From a bacterium 336/3 (lineage in GTDB: Bacteria > Bacteroidota > Bacteroidia > Cytophagales > Thermonemataceae), in assembly GCA_001281695.1 (NCBI GenBank), contig LJIE01000001.1:3557521-3621520 (forward strand): 64,000 nucleotides of DNA, written 5' to 3'. Below, piece by piece: positions 16,653 to 25,700 of the stretch (the first letter of the stretch is position 1; the number at the start of each line of letters is the position of its first letter). The notes below the pieces were generated by a model that made no database searches, was not told the origin of the DNA, and saw nothing but the letters and a program-made list of their open reading frames with translations. The translations under genes were made by a program, and so were the position numbers.

Positions 16653-18845
16653 TTAGTTGGCAACTTCTGAGAGGAATTTAATACGTATCAATCTAATTTC
16701 TTCCTCTGTAAAATCGTCTTCTACAAGCTCCTGCAAGGCTACTTGTAGATTATCTGTTTCACTATTCATAAAATAATCATATAAATCCTCTTGTCTTTCT
16801 CTTTCCATTACCTGATTGATGTAATAATCAAGATTAAGTTTTGTACCAGAATAACAAATATGCTCAATTTCATCCATTAATTCATCGAAATTCAAATCTT
16901 TTGCTTCTGCTATTTCTTCTAAATCTACTTTTCTATCAATTTGTTGTATGATAAAAATTTTCACTTTTGATTTATTAACAGCCGATTTAATTACTACATC
17001 AGAAGCTGTTTCTATCTCATTTTCTTCTACATATTTTACAATAGCATCTAAGAAAGGCTTACCAAATTTTTGAACTTTCCCCATTCCTACACCATTTACT
17101 TGAGCAAGTTCTTCTTTGGTAGTGGGATAAGTGGTTGCCATCTCTTCAATGGATGGATCTTGGAAAATCACATATGGAGGTAGATTTTTCTCCTTGGCGA
17201 TGCGTTTACGCAGATTTTTAAGTAAATCAAACAGCACTTCATCATAGGCTTTGCCTGATGCTTGAGGTGTGTTATCTTGTTCTTCTTCAGCTTCTTCAGA
17301 TTCAGCAGAAAAATCAAAATCTTTGGTAAGTGTAATGCTATGTGAGCTTTTCAAAAACTTCTCCCCTTTCTCTGTAATTTTTAATACTCCATAGTTTTCA
17401 ATATCCTTTTCTAAGAAGTCAAAAATCAAGATATGTCTAATAAGAGAAAGCCAATCCGTTTCAGGAAAATCTACACCTTTACCATAGACTTCTAATTTAT
17501 CATGTCCATAACTTTTTACATATTCGTTAGGCACTCCCATCAGTACATCTGTAATATGTTTCGCCCCAAAACGTTGGTCAGTCAGTTTAGCTGCTTTCAA
17601 AACTAAAAGAACTTGATCTTCACCTTCATATTTTTTATGATGATGGTTACAATTATCACACTGTCCACAATTATGAGCCTTATATTCTTCGCCAAAATAA
17701 TGTAACAACTGCTTTACTCTACATACTGAACACTCTGCATATTCTGTAATTTCTTGGAGCAGATGTTTTGCATTATCTCGTTCTGTTACACTTTTGTCTT
17801 TGTTGAATTTCTCTAATTTATAAATATCTTCTCTATCATAAAGCATCAAGCAATGTCCTTCCAAACCGTCTCTACCTGCTCTGCCTGTTTCCTGATAATA
17901 GCCTTCTAAAGATTTAGGAGCATCATAATGAATAACAAAACGAACATCTGGTTTATCAATACCCATTCCAAAAGCAATAGTAGCTACAATCACGTCTGCA
18001 TCTTCATTGAGAAAGGCATCTTGGTTTCTCATACGTATATCAGAGTCTAAGCCAGCATGATATGGCAATGCTTTGATATCGTTTACGCTTAAAAGTTCTG
18101 CTATTTCTTCTACTGTTTTTCTACTTAAACAATATATGATACCTGATTGCCCTTTACGTTGCTTAATAAACTTAATTAGCTGCTTTTTAGGGTCTTTCTT
18201 AGGTTTTACTTCATAGAAAAGATTGGAACGATGAAAAGAAGAAGCAAATACATTCGCATCTTCCATTTGCAAGTTTTTCTGAACATCTTGCTGAACTTTT
18301 GGAGTAGCCGTTGCAGTAAGTGCTATGATGGGCAATTTTCCTAAGCTATCTACAATCCCTCTGATTTTACGATATTCTGGCCTAAAATCATGTCCCCATT
18401 CAGAAATGCAATGAGCTTCATCAATGGCTACAAATGAAATATTTGCTTTTTTTAGAAACTCTAAATTATCCTCTTTTGTGAGAGATTCTGGAGCAACATA
18501 AAGCATTCTTACTTTTCCATTCAGAACATCTTTCTTTACTCTTGTCATTTCAGATTTACTGAGTGTAGAGTTTAGAAAGCGGGCGTCTATACCAAAAGCA
18601 ACCAATTGATCGGTTTGGTTTTTCATGAGAGCTATCAATGGCGATATAATAATCGCTGACCCTTCCATGAGTACGGCAGGTAACTGATAGCAAAGAGATT
18701 TTCCTGCACCTGTAGGCATAATCACGAATGTATGATTTCCCGCCAATAAGTTTTTTATAATCTCCTCTTGGTTCCCTCTGAACTGGTTGTGTCCAAATAC
18801 TTCTTTTAATTTCTCTTTTAAATTAAATTCCTGTGCTTTTTGCAT
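16653..18845 (-). CDS. recQ: ATP-dependent DNA helicase RecQ
   Basis: 3'-5' helicase of recombination and replication-fork repair. 730 residues: helicase domain with PTGAGKSLCYQLPA (Walker A), IDEAHCISEWGHDFRPEY (DEAH plus the aromatic-rich loop) and QETGRAGRDG (motif VI); RecQ zinc-binding domain with the cysteines of CSVCRVKQLLHYFGE and CGQCDNC; winged helix; and HRDC domain (about 535-610, LPPYVIFQDPSIEEMA). The 120-residue acidic C-terminal tail beyond the HRDC domain is common in Bacteroidetes RecQ. Single gene. Confidence 0.97.
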   Translation of the reverse strand: MQKAQEFNLKEKLKEVFGHNQFRGNQEEIIKNLLAGNHTFVIMPTGAGKSLCYQLPAVLMEGSAIIISPLIALMKNQTDQLVAFGIDARFLNSTLSKSEMTRVKKDVLNGKVRMLYVAPESLTKEDNLEFLKKANISFVAIDEAHCISEWGHDFRPEYRKIRGIVDSLGKLPIIALTATATPKVQQDVQKNLQMEDANVFASSFHRSNLFYEVKPKKDPKKQLIKFIKQRKGQSGIIYCLSRKTVEEIAELLSVNDIKALPYHAGLDSDIRMRNQDAFLNEDADVIVATIAFGMGIDKPDVRFVIHYDAPKSLEGYYQETGRAGRDGLEGHCLMLYDREDIYKLEKFNKDKSVTERDNAKHLLQEITEYAECSVCRVKQLLHYFGEEYKAHNCGQCDNCNHHHKKYEGEDQVLLVLKAAKLTDQRFGAKHITDVLMGVPNEYVKSYGHDKLEVYGKGVDFPETDWLSLIRHILIFDFLEKDIENYGVLKITEKGEKFLKSSHSITLTKDFDFSAESEEAEEEQDNTPQASGKAYDEVLFDLLKNLRKRIAKEKNLPPYVIFQDPSIEEMATTYPTTKEELAQVNGVGMGKVQKFGKPFLDAIVKYVEENEIETASDVVIKSAVNKSKVKIFIIQQIDRKVDLEEIAEAKDLNFDELMDEIEHICYSGTKLNLDYYINQVMERERQEDLYDYFMNSETDNLQVALQELVEDDFTEEEIRLIRIKFLSEVAN

Positions 18846-19128
18846 TGTTTTTAATAATTTGAATGCTTCACCTCTTGAAGATATAAGATAAATATACTGA
18901 AAAAATTAGAATATTCTCCAAAGATTTTTCAGGAAAAATTTTATCTATTTTATATTCCAACTGATACGCAATTTTTTTTGCTATTATTGCATTATTATAT
19001 CAAATTTGAGTTTTTCTTTTTTGGGGTAGCGAAAATATAAATTTATTTTTATTTTGACGCTTTCTAGTAAGAAAAATCTTATTTTTACTTTAATTTTTTA
19101 AACCTTTTATAGTTTTATTCACTGAAAA
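18846..19128. other. Divergent intergenic region recQ / mannose-1-phosphate guanylyltransferase
   Basis: The longest gene-free gap, 283 bases and very AT-rich. It must hold both divergent promoters. On the recQ side a TTTG with a TATATTTA box, spacer 22, can be seen; on the other side no convincing -33/-7 pair. No ORF, RNA gene or strong hairpin recognised. Confidence 0.5.
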
Positions 19129-20235
19129 ATGGCTTTAGAACATAATTATGTAGTCATTATGGCTGGGGGTATTGGAACAAGATTTTGGCCCTTTAGTCGT
19201 AATAACAACCCCAAACAATTTCATGACATCTTGGGCACAGGCAAAAGCCTTTTACAACAAACTATTACTCGTTTTGATGATATTTGCCCATTAGAGAACA
19301 TTTTTATTGTTGGTAGCCAAGAGCATGAAAATCTTTTGACAGAACAATTACCTAATTTCAATGAAAATCAATTTATTTTAGAACCTGCCAGGCGTAATAC
19401 AGCCCCTTGTATTGCTTATGCTGCTTATAAAATTTTTGCTAAAGATCCCAAAGCTAATTTAGTAATTGCTCCAGCCGACCACCTTATTCTAAACGAAAAA
19501 GAGTTTAAAAAAATTATTTTAAAAGCTTTAAAAGAAACTGCTAAGAAAGATATTCTAGTTACTTTAGGTATCAAACCCAATAGACCTGATACAGGATATG
19601 GATATATTCAATTTTCTGATGAGAAACATAGTCTTTGGTCTAAAATTTTAGGATCATCCACCTCACTCAAAAAAGTAAAACTTTTTGCTGAAAAACCCAC
19701 TTTAGAACTTGCTATTGAGTTTTTAAGAAGCGGTGATTTTCTTTGGAACTCTGGTATTTTTATTTGGAACGCTAAAACTATCATTTCAGAATTTGAAAAT
19801 CAGCTTCCTGATATTGCAGAGGCTTTCCATGAAGTTCAACCACATTTTTTTACTGAACAAGAAGAAACAGCCATCAAAAAAGCTTATTCACAATGCCGTT
19901 CTATTTCCATAGATTTCGGTATTATGGAAAAAGCAGAAAATGTTTTTGTTATCCCATCCGATTTTGGCTGGTCTGATTTAGGTACTTGGAAATCGTTGTA
20001 CGAACTGAGTCAGAAGGATGAAGCTGGAAATGTCATTCAAGGCAATGTAGTTGCTTATGAAACAAATAATTGCATTATTAGAACACCTGAAAATCGTTTG
20101 GTTGTATTGCAAGGTTTAGACAATTATATTGTAGCAGAGCATGATAACGTTCTCATGATTTGTCCAAAAGATGAAGAGCAACGTGTAAAGGAATTTGTTG
20201 CTCTTGCTGAGAAAAAAGGAAAAGAATTTATCTAA
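19129..20235 (+). CDS. manC: Mannose-1-phosphate guanylyltransferase
   Basis: Makes GDP-mannose from mannose-1-phosphate and GTP for polysaccharide or glycoprotein synthesis. 368 residues with the nucleotidyltransferase signature VIMAGGIGTRFWPFSRNNNPKQF, the ILEPARRNTAPCIAYAA block, the VIAPADHLI loop, and FAEKPTLELA with IDFGIMEKAENVFVIPSDFGWSDLGTW near the sugar site. It has just the transferase domain; the C-terminal phosphomannose isomerase cupin of bifunctional ManC is missing, as usual in Bacteroidetes. Stop codon overlaps the next start (TAATG). Confidence 0.94.
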   Translation: MALEHNYVVIMAGGIGTRFWPFSRNNNPKQFHDILGTGKSLLQQTITRFDDICPLENIFIVGSQEHENLLTEQLPNFNENQFILEPARRNTAPCIAYAAYKIFAKDPKANLVIAPADHLILNEKEFKKIILKALKETAKKDILVTLGIKPNRPDTGYGYIQFSDEKHSLWSKILGSSTSLKKVKLFAEKPTLELAIEFLRSGDFLWNSGIFIWNAKTIISEFENQLPDIAEAFHEVQPHFFTEQEETAIKKAYSQCRSISIDFGIMEKAENVFVIPSDFGWSDLGTWKSLYELSQKDEAGNVIQGNVVAYETNNCIIRTPENRLVVLQGLDNYIVAEHDNVLMICPKDEEQRVKEFVALAEKKGKEFI

Positions 20236-21020
20236 TGAAAGTAGCATTTGTTGGAGCAGGAAATGTAGCTTGGCATTTGGCTCAAGCTTTTGAGAATGCT
20301 CATGTTTCTGTAACAGAGATATATAGTAGAAATATTTCTCATGCTGAAGCTCTTTGCAAAAAGCTATCAGGTGCTGTTGTAAAAACAGATTATAATTTTT
20401 CTGATAGCAAGGCTGATATTCTTGTTTTAGCTGTTAGTGATGATGCTCTACCTCATATCTCTTCTCAAATCCATATTCCTGAAAATACAATCGTAGCTCA
20501 TACTTCTGGAAGTATTTCAATGGAAATTTTTGAAAATACTTTTAAGAATCATGGAGTATTTTATCCATTACAAACATTTTCTAAAGAAAAAGCCTTAGAT
20601 ATTACTAAGGTCCCCTTTTGTATAGAAGGAAAGAATGAATTTGTAACAAACACATTAAAAACATTAGCCTCTTCCATCGGTCACTCTGTTTATGAAGTCA
20701 ATTCCGAACAACGGAAAACTTTACATGTAGGAGCTGTTTTTGCATGTAATTTTGTAAATCATTTGCTCGCTATTTCTAAAGATATTCTAACAAATAAATC
20801 CTTAGATTTCAATATCTTAAAACCTCTTATCAAAGAAACGATTGAAAAAGCATTGGCTACTGAACACCCCAAAGATGTACAAACAGGTCCTGCTATCCGA
20901 AAAGATTTAAAAACCATTGAAAAACATCTGAATTATTTAGACGATGATTCTAAAAAACAGAGCATTTATCAGTTGCTTACAGAAAGTATTATGAATTTTT
21001 ATGTAGATAAATTAGGATAA
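20235..21020 (+). CDS. Rossmann-fold DUF2520 dehydrogenase-like protein
   Basis: 261 residues. N-terminal NAD(P)-binding fold (KVAFVGAGNVAWHLAQAF) resembling F420/NADP oxidoreductases and ProC, and a helical C-terminal DUF2520 domain (about 125-255, with FYPLQTFSK and the HVGAVFACNFVNHL helix). The natural substrate is unknown; relatives have been proposed as ketopantoate- or pyrroline-carboxylate-reductase-like. One-base overlap with the guanylyltransferase implies translational coupling. The 3' end overlaps the convergent symporter gene by 32 bases. Confidence 0.88.
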   Translation: MKVAFVGAGNVAWHLAQAFENAHVSVTEIYSRNISHAEALCKKLSGAVVKTDYNFSDSKADILVLAVSDDALPHISSQIHIPENTIVAHTSGSISMEIFENTFKNHGVFYPLQTFSKEKALDITKVPFCIEGKNEFVTNTLKTLASSIGHSVYEVNSEQRKTLHVGAVFACNFVNHLLAISKDILTNKSLDFNILKPLIKETIEKALATEHPKDVQTGPAIRKDLKTIEKHLNYLDDDSKKQSIYQLLTESIMNFYVDKLG

Positions 21021-22122
21021 AAGGTATCAAGAAAAAGACTATCAGAATATAAATAAAACCAGCAAGGCGATATTGCATGGTTAGCCTTCCTAAACGTCTA
21101 CATAATAACACTATTTGCCTTTGTACCCAAGGAAATGGTAATATCAACAAAACAGAAATAACATTGAATAAAAAATGAGCAAAAGCAATGCTGATAGTCG
21201 CTTCATTTTTACCCAAAGAAGCTGTAAGAGCAGTCACAGTTGTTCCTAAATTAGCTCCCATAATTATTGGGAAAGCTTGACGAAGTGAAAGTTTATTAGA
21301 ACCAATGAGAGTTACCAAAAAACTTGTTACAATTGTACTTGAGTGTACTAGTGCTGTTATAAGTGTTCCCCAAATAAATCCTTTCCATTTAGTTGCCCAA
21401 AAAACATTTCTTACTCTTGTGATAAAATCATTTACAATAGCCTTTTTAAACATCCAAATAAATAGTCTAATACATACAAATGTAAGAACAACAGCAATTA
21501 TCAGAAATGTAATAGGGTACGAATTAATTTGAAAAATTGCCAACAAAGGTTTATTGACATATTCATTGAGAAATGCTATTTTGAAAGGTATAATTGCACT
21601 TTCACCAGATACCAAGGAGGCTAATTTTTGAGATAGATTTGATAAGATTTGCCAGTAATATTCTAAAGGAAAGATGATAATAATAGGTATTAAATTGAAC
21701 ATCACATGCAACATACTTCCGGCAAGAGCTTTTCTAAACTCTTTTTTACGCATCACATGCCCAAAGGAGACCAACATACAAGTAATTGTTGTTCCTAAAT
21801 TAGCTCCTATTACAATTGCTACTGCATTTTGAATACTCAAAGTATTTGATGCCACTAAAGCTATTATCAATGAAGTGATAAGGGTACTACTTTGTACGAG
21901 TGCTGTTGCTAATAATCCAACAAATAAGCCAATAAAAGGATTATAAATTTGCAAAAAGCTATTACGAATATAGCTTTCGCCTATCAATACTTTGAGGCTT
22001 TCTATAACAATGTCTAGAGCAAGTAAAAAAATAAATGTTAGTAATACTAAACTACCAATTTTAATTGTAATGTCAACAATTCTACTCTTGTTGTTATTGA
22101 GAGTAGACTCTAATTTTTCCAT
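20989..22122 (-). CDS. Na/Pi cotransporter family protein
   Basis: Inner-membrane transporter of the SLC34/NptA type, expected to import phosphate with sodium. Two inverted repeats each carry a QSS-type motif and a GANLGTT loop: TALVQSSTLITSLI with GANLGTTITCML, and TALVHSSTIVTSFL with GANLGTTVTALT. About eight to nine membrane helices in 377 residues. It lacks the C-terminal PhoU-like domain found in many bacterial members. In the second repeat the Gln of QSS is His (HSS). Confidence 0.9.
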   Translation of the reverse strand: MEKLESTLNNNKSRIVDITIKIGSLVLLTFIFLLALDIVIESLKVLIGESYIRNSFLQIYNPFIGLFVGLLATALVQSSTLITSLIIALVASNTLSIQNAVAIVIGANLGTTITCMLVSFGHVMRKKEFRKALAGSMLHVMFNLIPIIIIFPLEYYWQILSNLSQKLASLVSGESAIIPFKIAFLNEYVNKPLLAIFQINSYPITFLIIAVVLTFVCIRLFIWMFKKAIVNDFITRVRNVFWATKWKGFIWGTLITALVHSSTIVTSFLVTLIGSNKLSLRQAFPIIMGANLGTTVTALTASLGKNEATISIAFAHFLFNVISVLLILPFPWVQRQIVLLCRRLGRLTMQYRLAGFIYILIVFFLIPFILIYLHKNS

Positions 22123-22242
22123 TTAAGATTAAAAAAACTGTCTATTTTAGAATGAAATGCAATATTACAACTATTCCACCTTTTTTCTTAATTGGAAACG
22201 TGTAAGTAATAAAAAATTAATATTATTAACTTTTACATAATA

Positions 22243-23961
22243 TTACACATAACCCAACCAGCTTACTAAATTTTCTTTCTTAGAGTTTTCCGAATTTTGT
22301 TGAATTTGAAGAGTATATTCTTTGAGATAACTTTCTTTATTGACTGTAAGCACTATATGATACAGCATTCTTTGTCTAAAAATCGTCAAAATAACTGTTT
22401 GTTTATCTGCAATAAGCACATTCAAGTTATTTTCAACTTTTCTGTCATTGACTGCAATAATTTCGTCCTGAAGACTTAAGACTTTAGCAGCATTGGAGTT
22501 GGGTTCTATCAAACTAACAATTGTAACTCCATCTTTTTGAACTGTCTGAAAGCCAAATATTTCTGAACCTGTATTATAATGATTTATAATAAGTCTTAAA
22601 GCAAAGTTTTCTACCAGAGGTTCTAAAACTTGTTCCAAAGGTCTTTTTCCAAAAATACAATCATCAAAATATTGTTTTAAAGAACCTCCTGCTACTTGTT
22701 CGCAAACATTGATATAATCTTGAAGAGTATACCCTTTTTGTTTTTTGCCATATTCTTGCCATAATAATCTTAAAACATCATCCAAAGAACGTTGATTTTG
22801 GGTTCTCACACGAATCTCCAAATCCAATATCATAGAAACGATTGAACCCTTTTGGTAAATAGATACTTTTCTGTTGGGAGCAGTATTCATACTAGTATAT
22901 CCATCTACCCACAAATCCATAGAAGACTCTATTAAAGAGCTATTAAATCTACCAAAATTTTCAAAATGTTTTTTAAATACTTTATTCATTTCAGCAACAA
23001 ATTGCTGCGATTTCCAAACACCCGAACGAGCCAAAGCCAATTCACCATAATAAGTTGTGATTCCCTCCACTACAAAACCTGTCTCAAAATATATTTCTTT
23101 AGAATAATCATAAGGCATCATTTCAGCAGGGCGTATTTTACAAATATTCCAAGCATGGAAAAGTTCATGTGAACAAATACTGAGAAACTCTTGATAATTA
23201 TTTTCTTCATTCATGGTTTCAGCAGATCCAAAACAAATAACTGTTGAGTTTTGATGCTCTACACCATGATATGCTTTATAGGGCAAAATTTGACATAAAA
23301 AATGATATTCTTTTTCAGGAAATTCACCCATTACTCCTATCTGGAATCGTGTAAATCTCTCAAAATCAATAAGTAAAACTTCCCAATCAGGCAACCAATC
23401 TCCTTTTATCCAAATATGAAATGGAACTCCATTTACATCGTATGTTCTGTATTTTAGGTTGGCAGAAGCGATTAACGGACTATCTACTAAACGATGATAA
23501 TTTTCTGCCTTGAGTGTATGTTTTTGTATTTTAGGTAATCCACAAGCTATTTCATAATTACTTGGGAGTTGCAAACGCACCTCACAAGGTATATCCATCT
23601 GATTATCAACATAAATCAGGCAATTAACAAAATTCAAGTATAACTGATTGTCATCTACATAAGCTCCCCCAGCATCCATTTGGAAAGCATAATAATTGTA
23701 GCGTACTACAATTTCAGTAATATTTTTGGTTGATACCTCCCAGCAGTTTTTGTTGATTTTCTTAAAAGGTATGGGATTATTCGTATTATCGAAAATAGCA
23801 AATTGTTGAATATTTTTGGCATAATTTTGAAGTTCATATCTTCCTGGTCGCCAAGCAGGTAACTTCAAATATGTTTTTTCTTCTGCAATTTGACTAATTC
23901 TACACTCAATGTCCAAAAAATGTTCGTGTGGGCTCTGATAAGATATTTGATAAATAAGCAT
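22243..23961 (-). CDS. M61 family metallopeptidase (glycyl aminopeptidase-like) with PDZ domain
   Basis: Zinc aminopeptidase of 572 residues. The N-terminal beta domain (YQISYQSPHEHFLDIE) is followed by the gluzincin motif HELFHAWN (near residue 264) and the downstream glutamate in EGITTYYGEL, then a helical domain and a C-terminal PDZ-like domain (about 465-560, GFQTVQKDGVTIVSLIEPNSNAAKVL). There is no signal peptide, so cytoplasmic location is indicated, unlike many periplasmic homologues. Nine bases after the DUF6913 gene; co-transcription likely. Confidence 0.92.
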   Translation of the reverse strand: MLIYQISYQSPHEHFLDIECRISQIAEEKTYLKLPAWRPGRYELQNYAKNIQQFAIFDNTNNPIPFKKINKNCWEVSTKNITEIVVRYNYYAFQMDAGGAYVDDNQLYLNFVNCLIYVDNQMDIPCEVRLQLPSNYEIACGLPKIQKHTLKAENYHRLVDSPLIASANLKYRTYDVNGVPFHIWIKGDWLPDWEVLLIDFERFTRFQIGVMGEFPEKEYHFLCQILPYKAYHGVEHQNSTVICFGSAETMNEENNYQEFLSICSHELFHAWNICKIRPAEMMPYDYSKEIYFETGFVVEGITTYYGELALARSGVWKSQQFVAEMNKVFKKHFENFGRFNSSLIESSMDLWVDGYTSMNTAPNRKVSIYQKGSIVSMILDLEIRVRTQNQRSLDDVLRLLWQEYGKKQKGYTLQDYINVCEQVAGGSLKQYFDDCIFGKRPLEQVLEPLVENFALRLIINHYNTGSEIFGFQTVQKDGVTIVSLIEPNSNAAKVLSLQDEIIAVNDRKVENNLNVLIADKQTVILTIFRQRMLYHIVLTVNKESYLKEYTLQIQQNSENSKKENLVSWLGYV

Positions 23962-23970
23962 TGATAGATG

Positions 23971-24507
23971 TTAATTTTGTATGATTAATGTTTTAGTGTA
24001 ATGAAGCATTTGAAGAATTAAATCTACGGCATTGGTATTATCACCAATATTTACTGTAAGTTCAAAACTTTTAAAACTATGAGGATAATACTTTCCTATT
24101 CTGAATTTAGCATGACTTCGTTGCATGATATAATCAAAAGCTGCAAAATCGGTAGTGTTAACACAATAAAGGTAATCAAACTCTCTCTTAATAAAATCTT
24201 CTACTTGTAAAGACTGTATTTTACCTTTACTATCTATTTCTTTAGCTGTAAAAAAATCAAACCTGAAGTCATAAGGATTACTATGTTTTTCTTCAAAATA
24301 GGCTAAAGCTCTTACTTGCTTATGGTCTTTTTGAAGCAGTTTCACAAAATAATTGACGGCTTTGGGGTTGTCATCATTTGAATGGCTAAATAGCACTCCT
24401 ATTTCTTTGGCTTCTTCATAGTTAAGAGTTGTTCTTACAATCGGAACACTTGAAATCTCCAATTTGGGCTTAGAAAAAACAGAAATAAAATCTTTAATCA
24501 ACGTCAT
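23971..24507 (-). CDS. DUF6913 family protein
   Basis: 178 residues, no signal peptide or membrane segment. Pattern RTTLNYEEAKEIGVLFSHSN, then alternating strands and helices with FVKLLQKDHKQVRALAYFE and a final AVDLILQMLHYTK helix. I recognise it as a conserved Bacteroidetes protein of unknown function (DUF6913). It sits between cytochrome/SCO genes and the M61 peptidase. Confidence 0.7.
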   Translation of the reverse strand: MTLIKDFISVFSKPKLEISSVPIVRTTLNYEEAKEIGVLFSHSNDDNPKAVNYFVKLLQKDHKQVRALAYFEEKHSNPYDFRFDFFTAKEIDSKGKIQSLQVEDFIKREFDYLYCVNTTDFAAFDYIMQRSHAKFRIGKYYPHSFKSFELTVNIGDNTNAVDLILQMLHYTKTLIIQN

Positions 24508-24562
24508 AATTCAAGCAACTGAGTATTATTCTGTGAATAATAAATATTTTTTATTAATAATC

Positions 24563-24973
24563 CTAATGGCAAGTATTCAAATCTTCTCTTATTTTATCTA
24601 AACTACGCTTTTGAATCTGATTTTCAAAATTATTGAAAATATAATTTATCAGATTATGAATTTCTATTTCTGTTAAACGAGAATTAGCAGGCATAGGTTG
24701 ATTATATTTTACACCATTGACAACAACTTCTCCTTTTTGTCCATAACGAATCAGACAAGCCAATTTTGATGGATTTTGAGTAAGCCAATCCGATTTGGTA
24801 ATAGGAGGTATAAGTTGTGCAAGTCCCTCACCTTTTTCCATGTGACAACTAGCACAATGTTGTTCATACAGTATTTGTCCTTGTTCTTTGGTTTTAAAAA
24901 CAAAAATATTTCCTATCAATAAACCTGCAAAAAAAATGATAGGCAAAGCTCCCCACAAAAGTTTATTTTTCAT
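24563..24973 (-). CDS. Membrane-anchored class I cytochrome c
   Basis: 136 residues. One N-terminal membrane helix (LWGALPIIFFAGLLIGNIFVF) acts as anchor; the heme-binding CASCH motif lies near residue 40 (LYEQHCASCHMEKGEG) and the axial Met is probably in NQPMPANSRLT. Mono-heme electron carrier on the periplasmic side. The start overlaps the SCO gene's stop by 11 bases, so the two form a translationally coupled pair serving respiratory copper/heme oxidases. Confidence 0.93.
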   Translation of the reverse strand: MKNKLLWGALPIIFFAGLLIGNIFVFKTKEQGQILYEQHCASCHMEKGEGLAQLIPPITKSDWLTQNPSKLACLIRYGQKGEVVVNGVKYNQPMPANSRLTEIEIHNLINYIFNNFENQIQKRSLDKIREDLNTCH

Positions 24974-25583
24974 TGAGTAAAATATCCATATCTAATAAAA
25001 ATCTTTCTACATCTTTTGGGTCAGTACCATCACATGTAGCTCTTACTTTTTTTTGTTTATCTACAAGTACAAAATTCCCATTGTGTAAATAGCCCCCTGG
25101 TTCGTCTGCATCTTCTTGAACACCTATAAAATATTGTTTTGCCATGGTTTCAATATCACTCCATTTTCCTGTTACCAAATGCCATTTTTTTGATTCTATT
25201 TTAATTTTTTTTGCGTACTCTTTAAGTACTGGTACGCTATCTTCACGAGAGATGGAATGAGAAAGTATTAGCACTCTATCATCATTTTTATATTTTTCAT
25301 ACACTCGTAGCATTTGTTGTTTCATTTTTGGGCAAATGCTGGGGCAAGTAGTGAAAAAGAAATCTGTTACATAAATTTTTCCTTCAAAAGTTTTGTCTGT
25401 AACAATCTGTCCATCTTGGTTTACAAACGAAAAGGCTGGAATACTATGATACAATGTATCTGTTACGATTTTTCCATTGACCTCTTTATCAATGGCTTGA
25501 CGTTCACCAAGTATAGGAAGTTTTTTTTCTTCTTGCTTACAAGCAAAGAATAGAAAAGAAAAGAAAAATAATAAGTATTTCAT
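24963..25583 (-). CDS. SCO1/SenC family copper chaperone lipoprotein
   Basis: Thioredoxin-fold protein that supplies copper or reductant to the CuA site of cytochrome c oxidase. Lipoprotein signal (FLFFACKQEEKK, Cys near residue 15). The copper-binding CPSICP motif is in FFFTTCPSICPKMKQQ and the third ligand, His, in GYLHNGNFVLVD. 206 residues, normal. First gene of the SCO-cytochrome c pair and preceded by a perfect Bacteroidetes promoter. Confidence 0.93.
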   Translation of the reverse strand: MKYLLFFFSFLFFACKQEEKKLPILGERQAIDKEVNGKIVTDTLYHSIPAFSFVNQDGQIVTDKTFEGKIYVTDFFFTTCPSICPKMKQQMLRVYEKYKNDDRVLILSHSISREDSVPVLKEYAKKIKIESKKWHLVTGKWSDIETMAKQYFIGVQEDADEPGGYLHNGNFVLVDKQKKVRATCDGTDPKDVERFLLDMDILLNEK

Positions 25584-25592
25584 GGCTGTTTT

Positions 25593-25625
25593 TTTGTCAA
25601 AAGTAGGGAAAATTGGCTAATTTTA
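25593..25625 (+). promoter_or_regulatory. Putative purH promoter
   Basis: TTTG (25593-25596), 21-base spacer, TAATTTTA (25618-25625; one mismatch to TAnnTTTG). Interlocks with the SCO promoter on the other strand. Confidence 0.5.
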
Positions 25626-25630
25626 CCAAA
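25598..25630 (-). promoter_or_regulatory. Putative SCO-cytochrome c promoter
   Basis: On the minus strand TTTG (25627-25630), 21-base spacer, perfect TACTTTTG (25598-25605); the ATG follows 15 bases after the -7 box. Confidence 0.7.
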
Positions 25631-25700
25631 AAAATAGAAAGTCTAAGCAAAATGTTTAGACAAGTTCTTTCTGTTCTCAACAATTAAACATTCTTTTACA

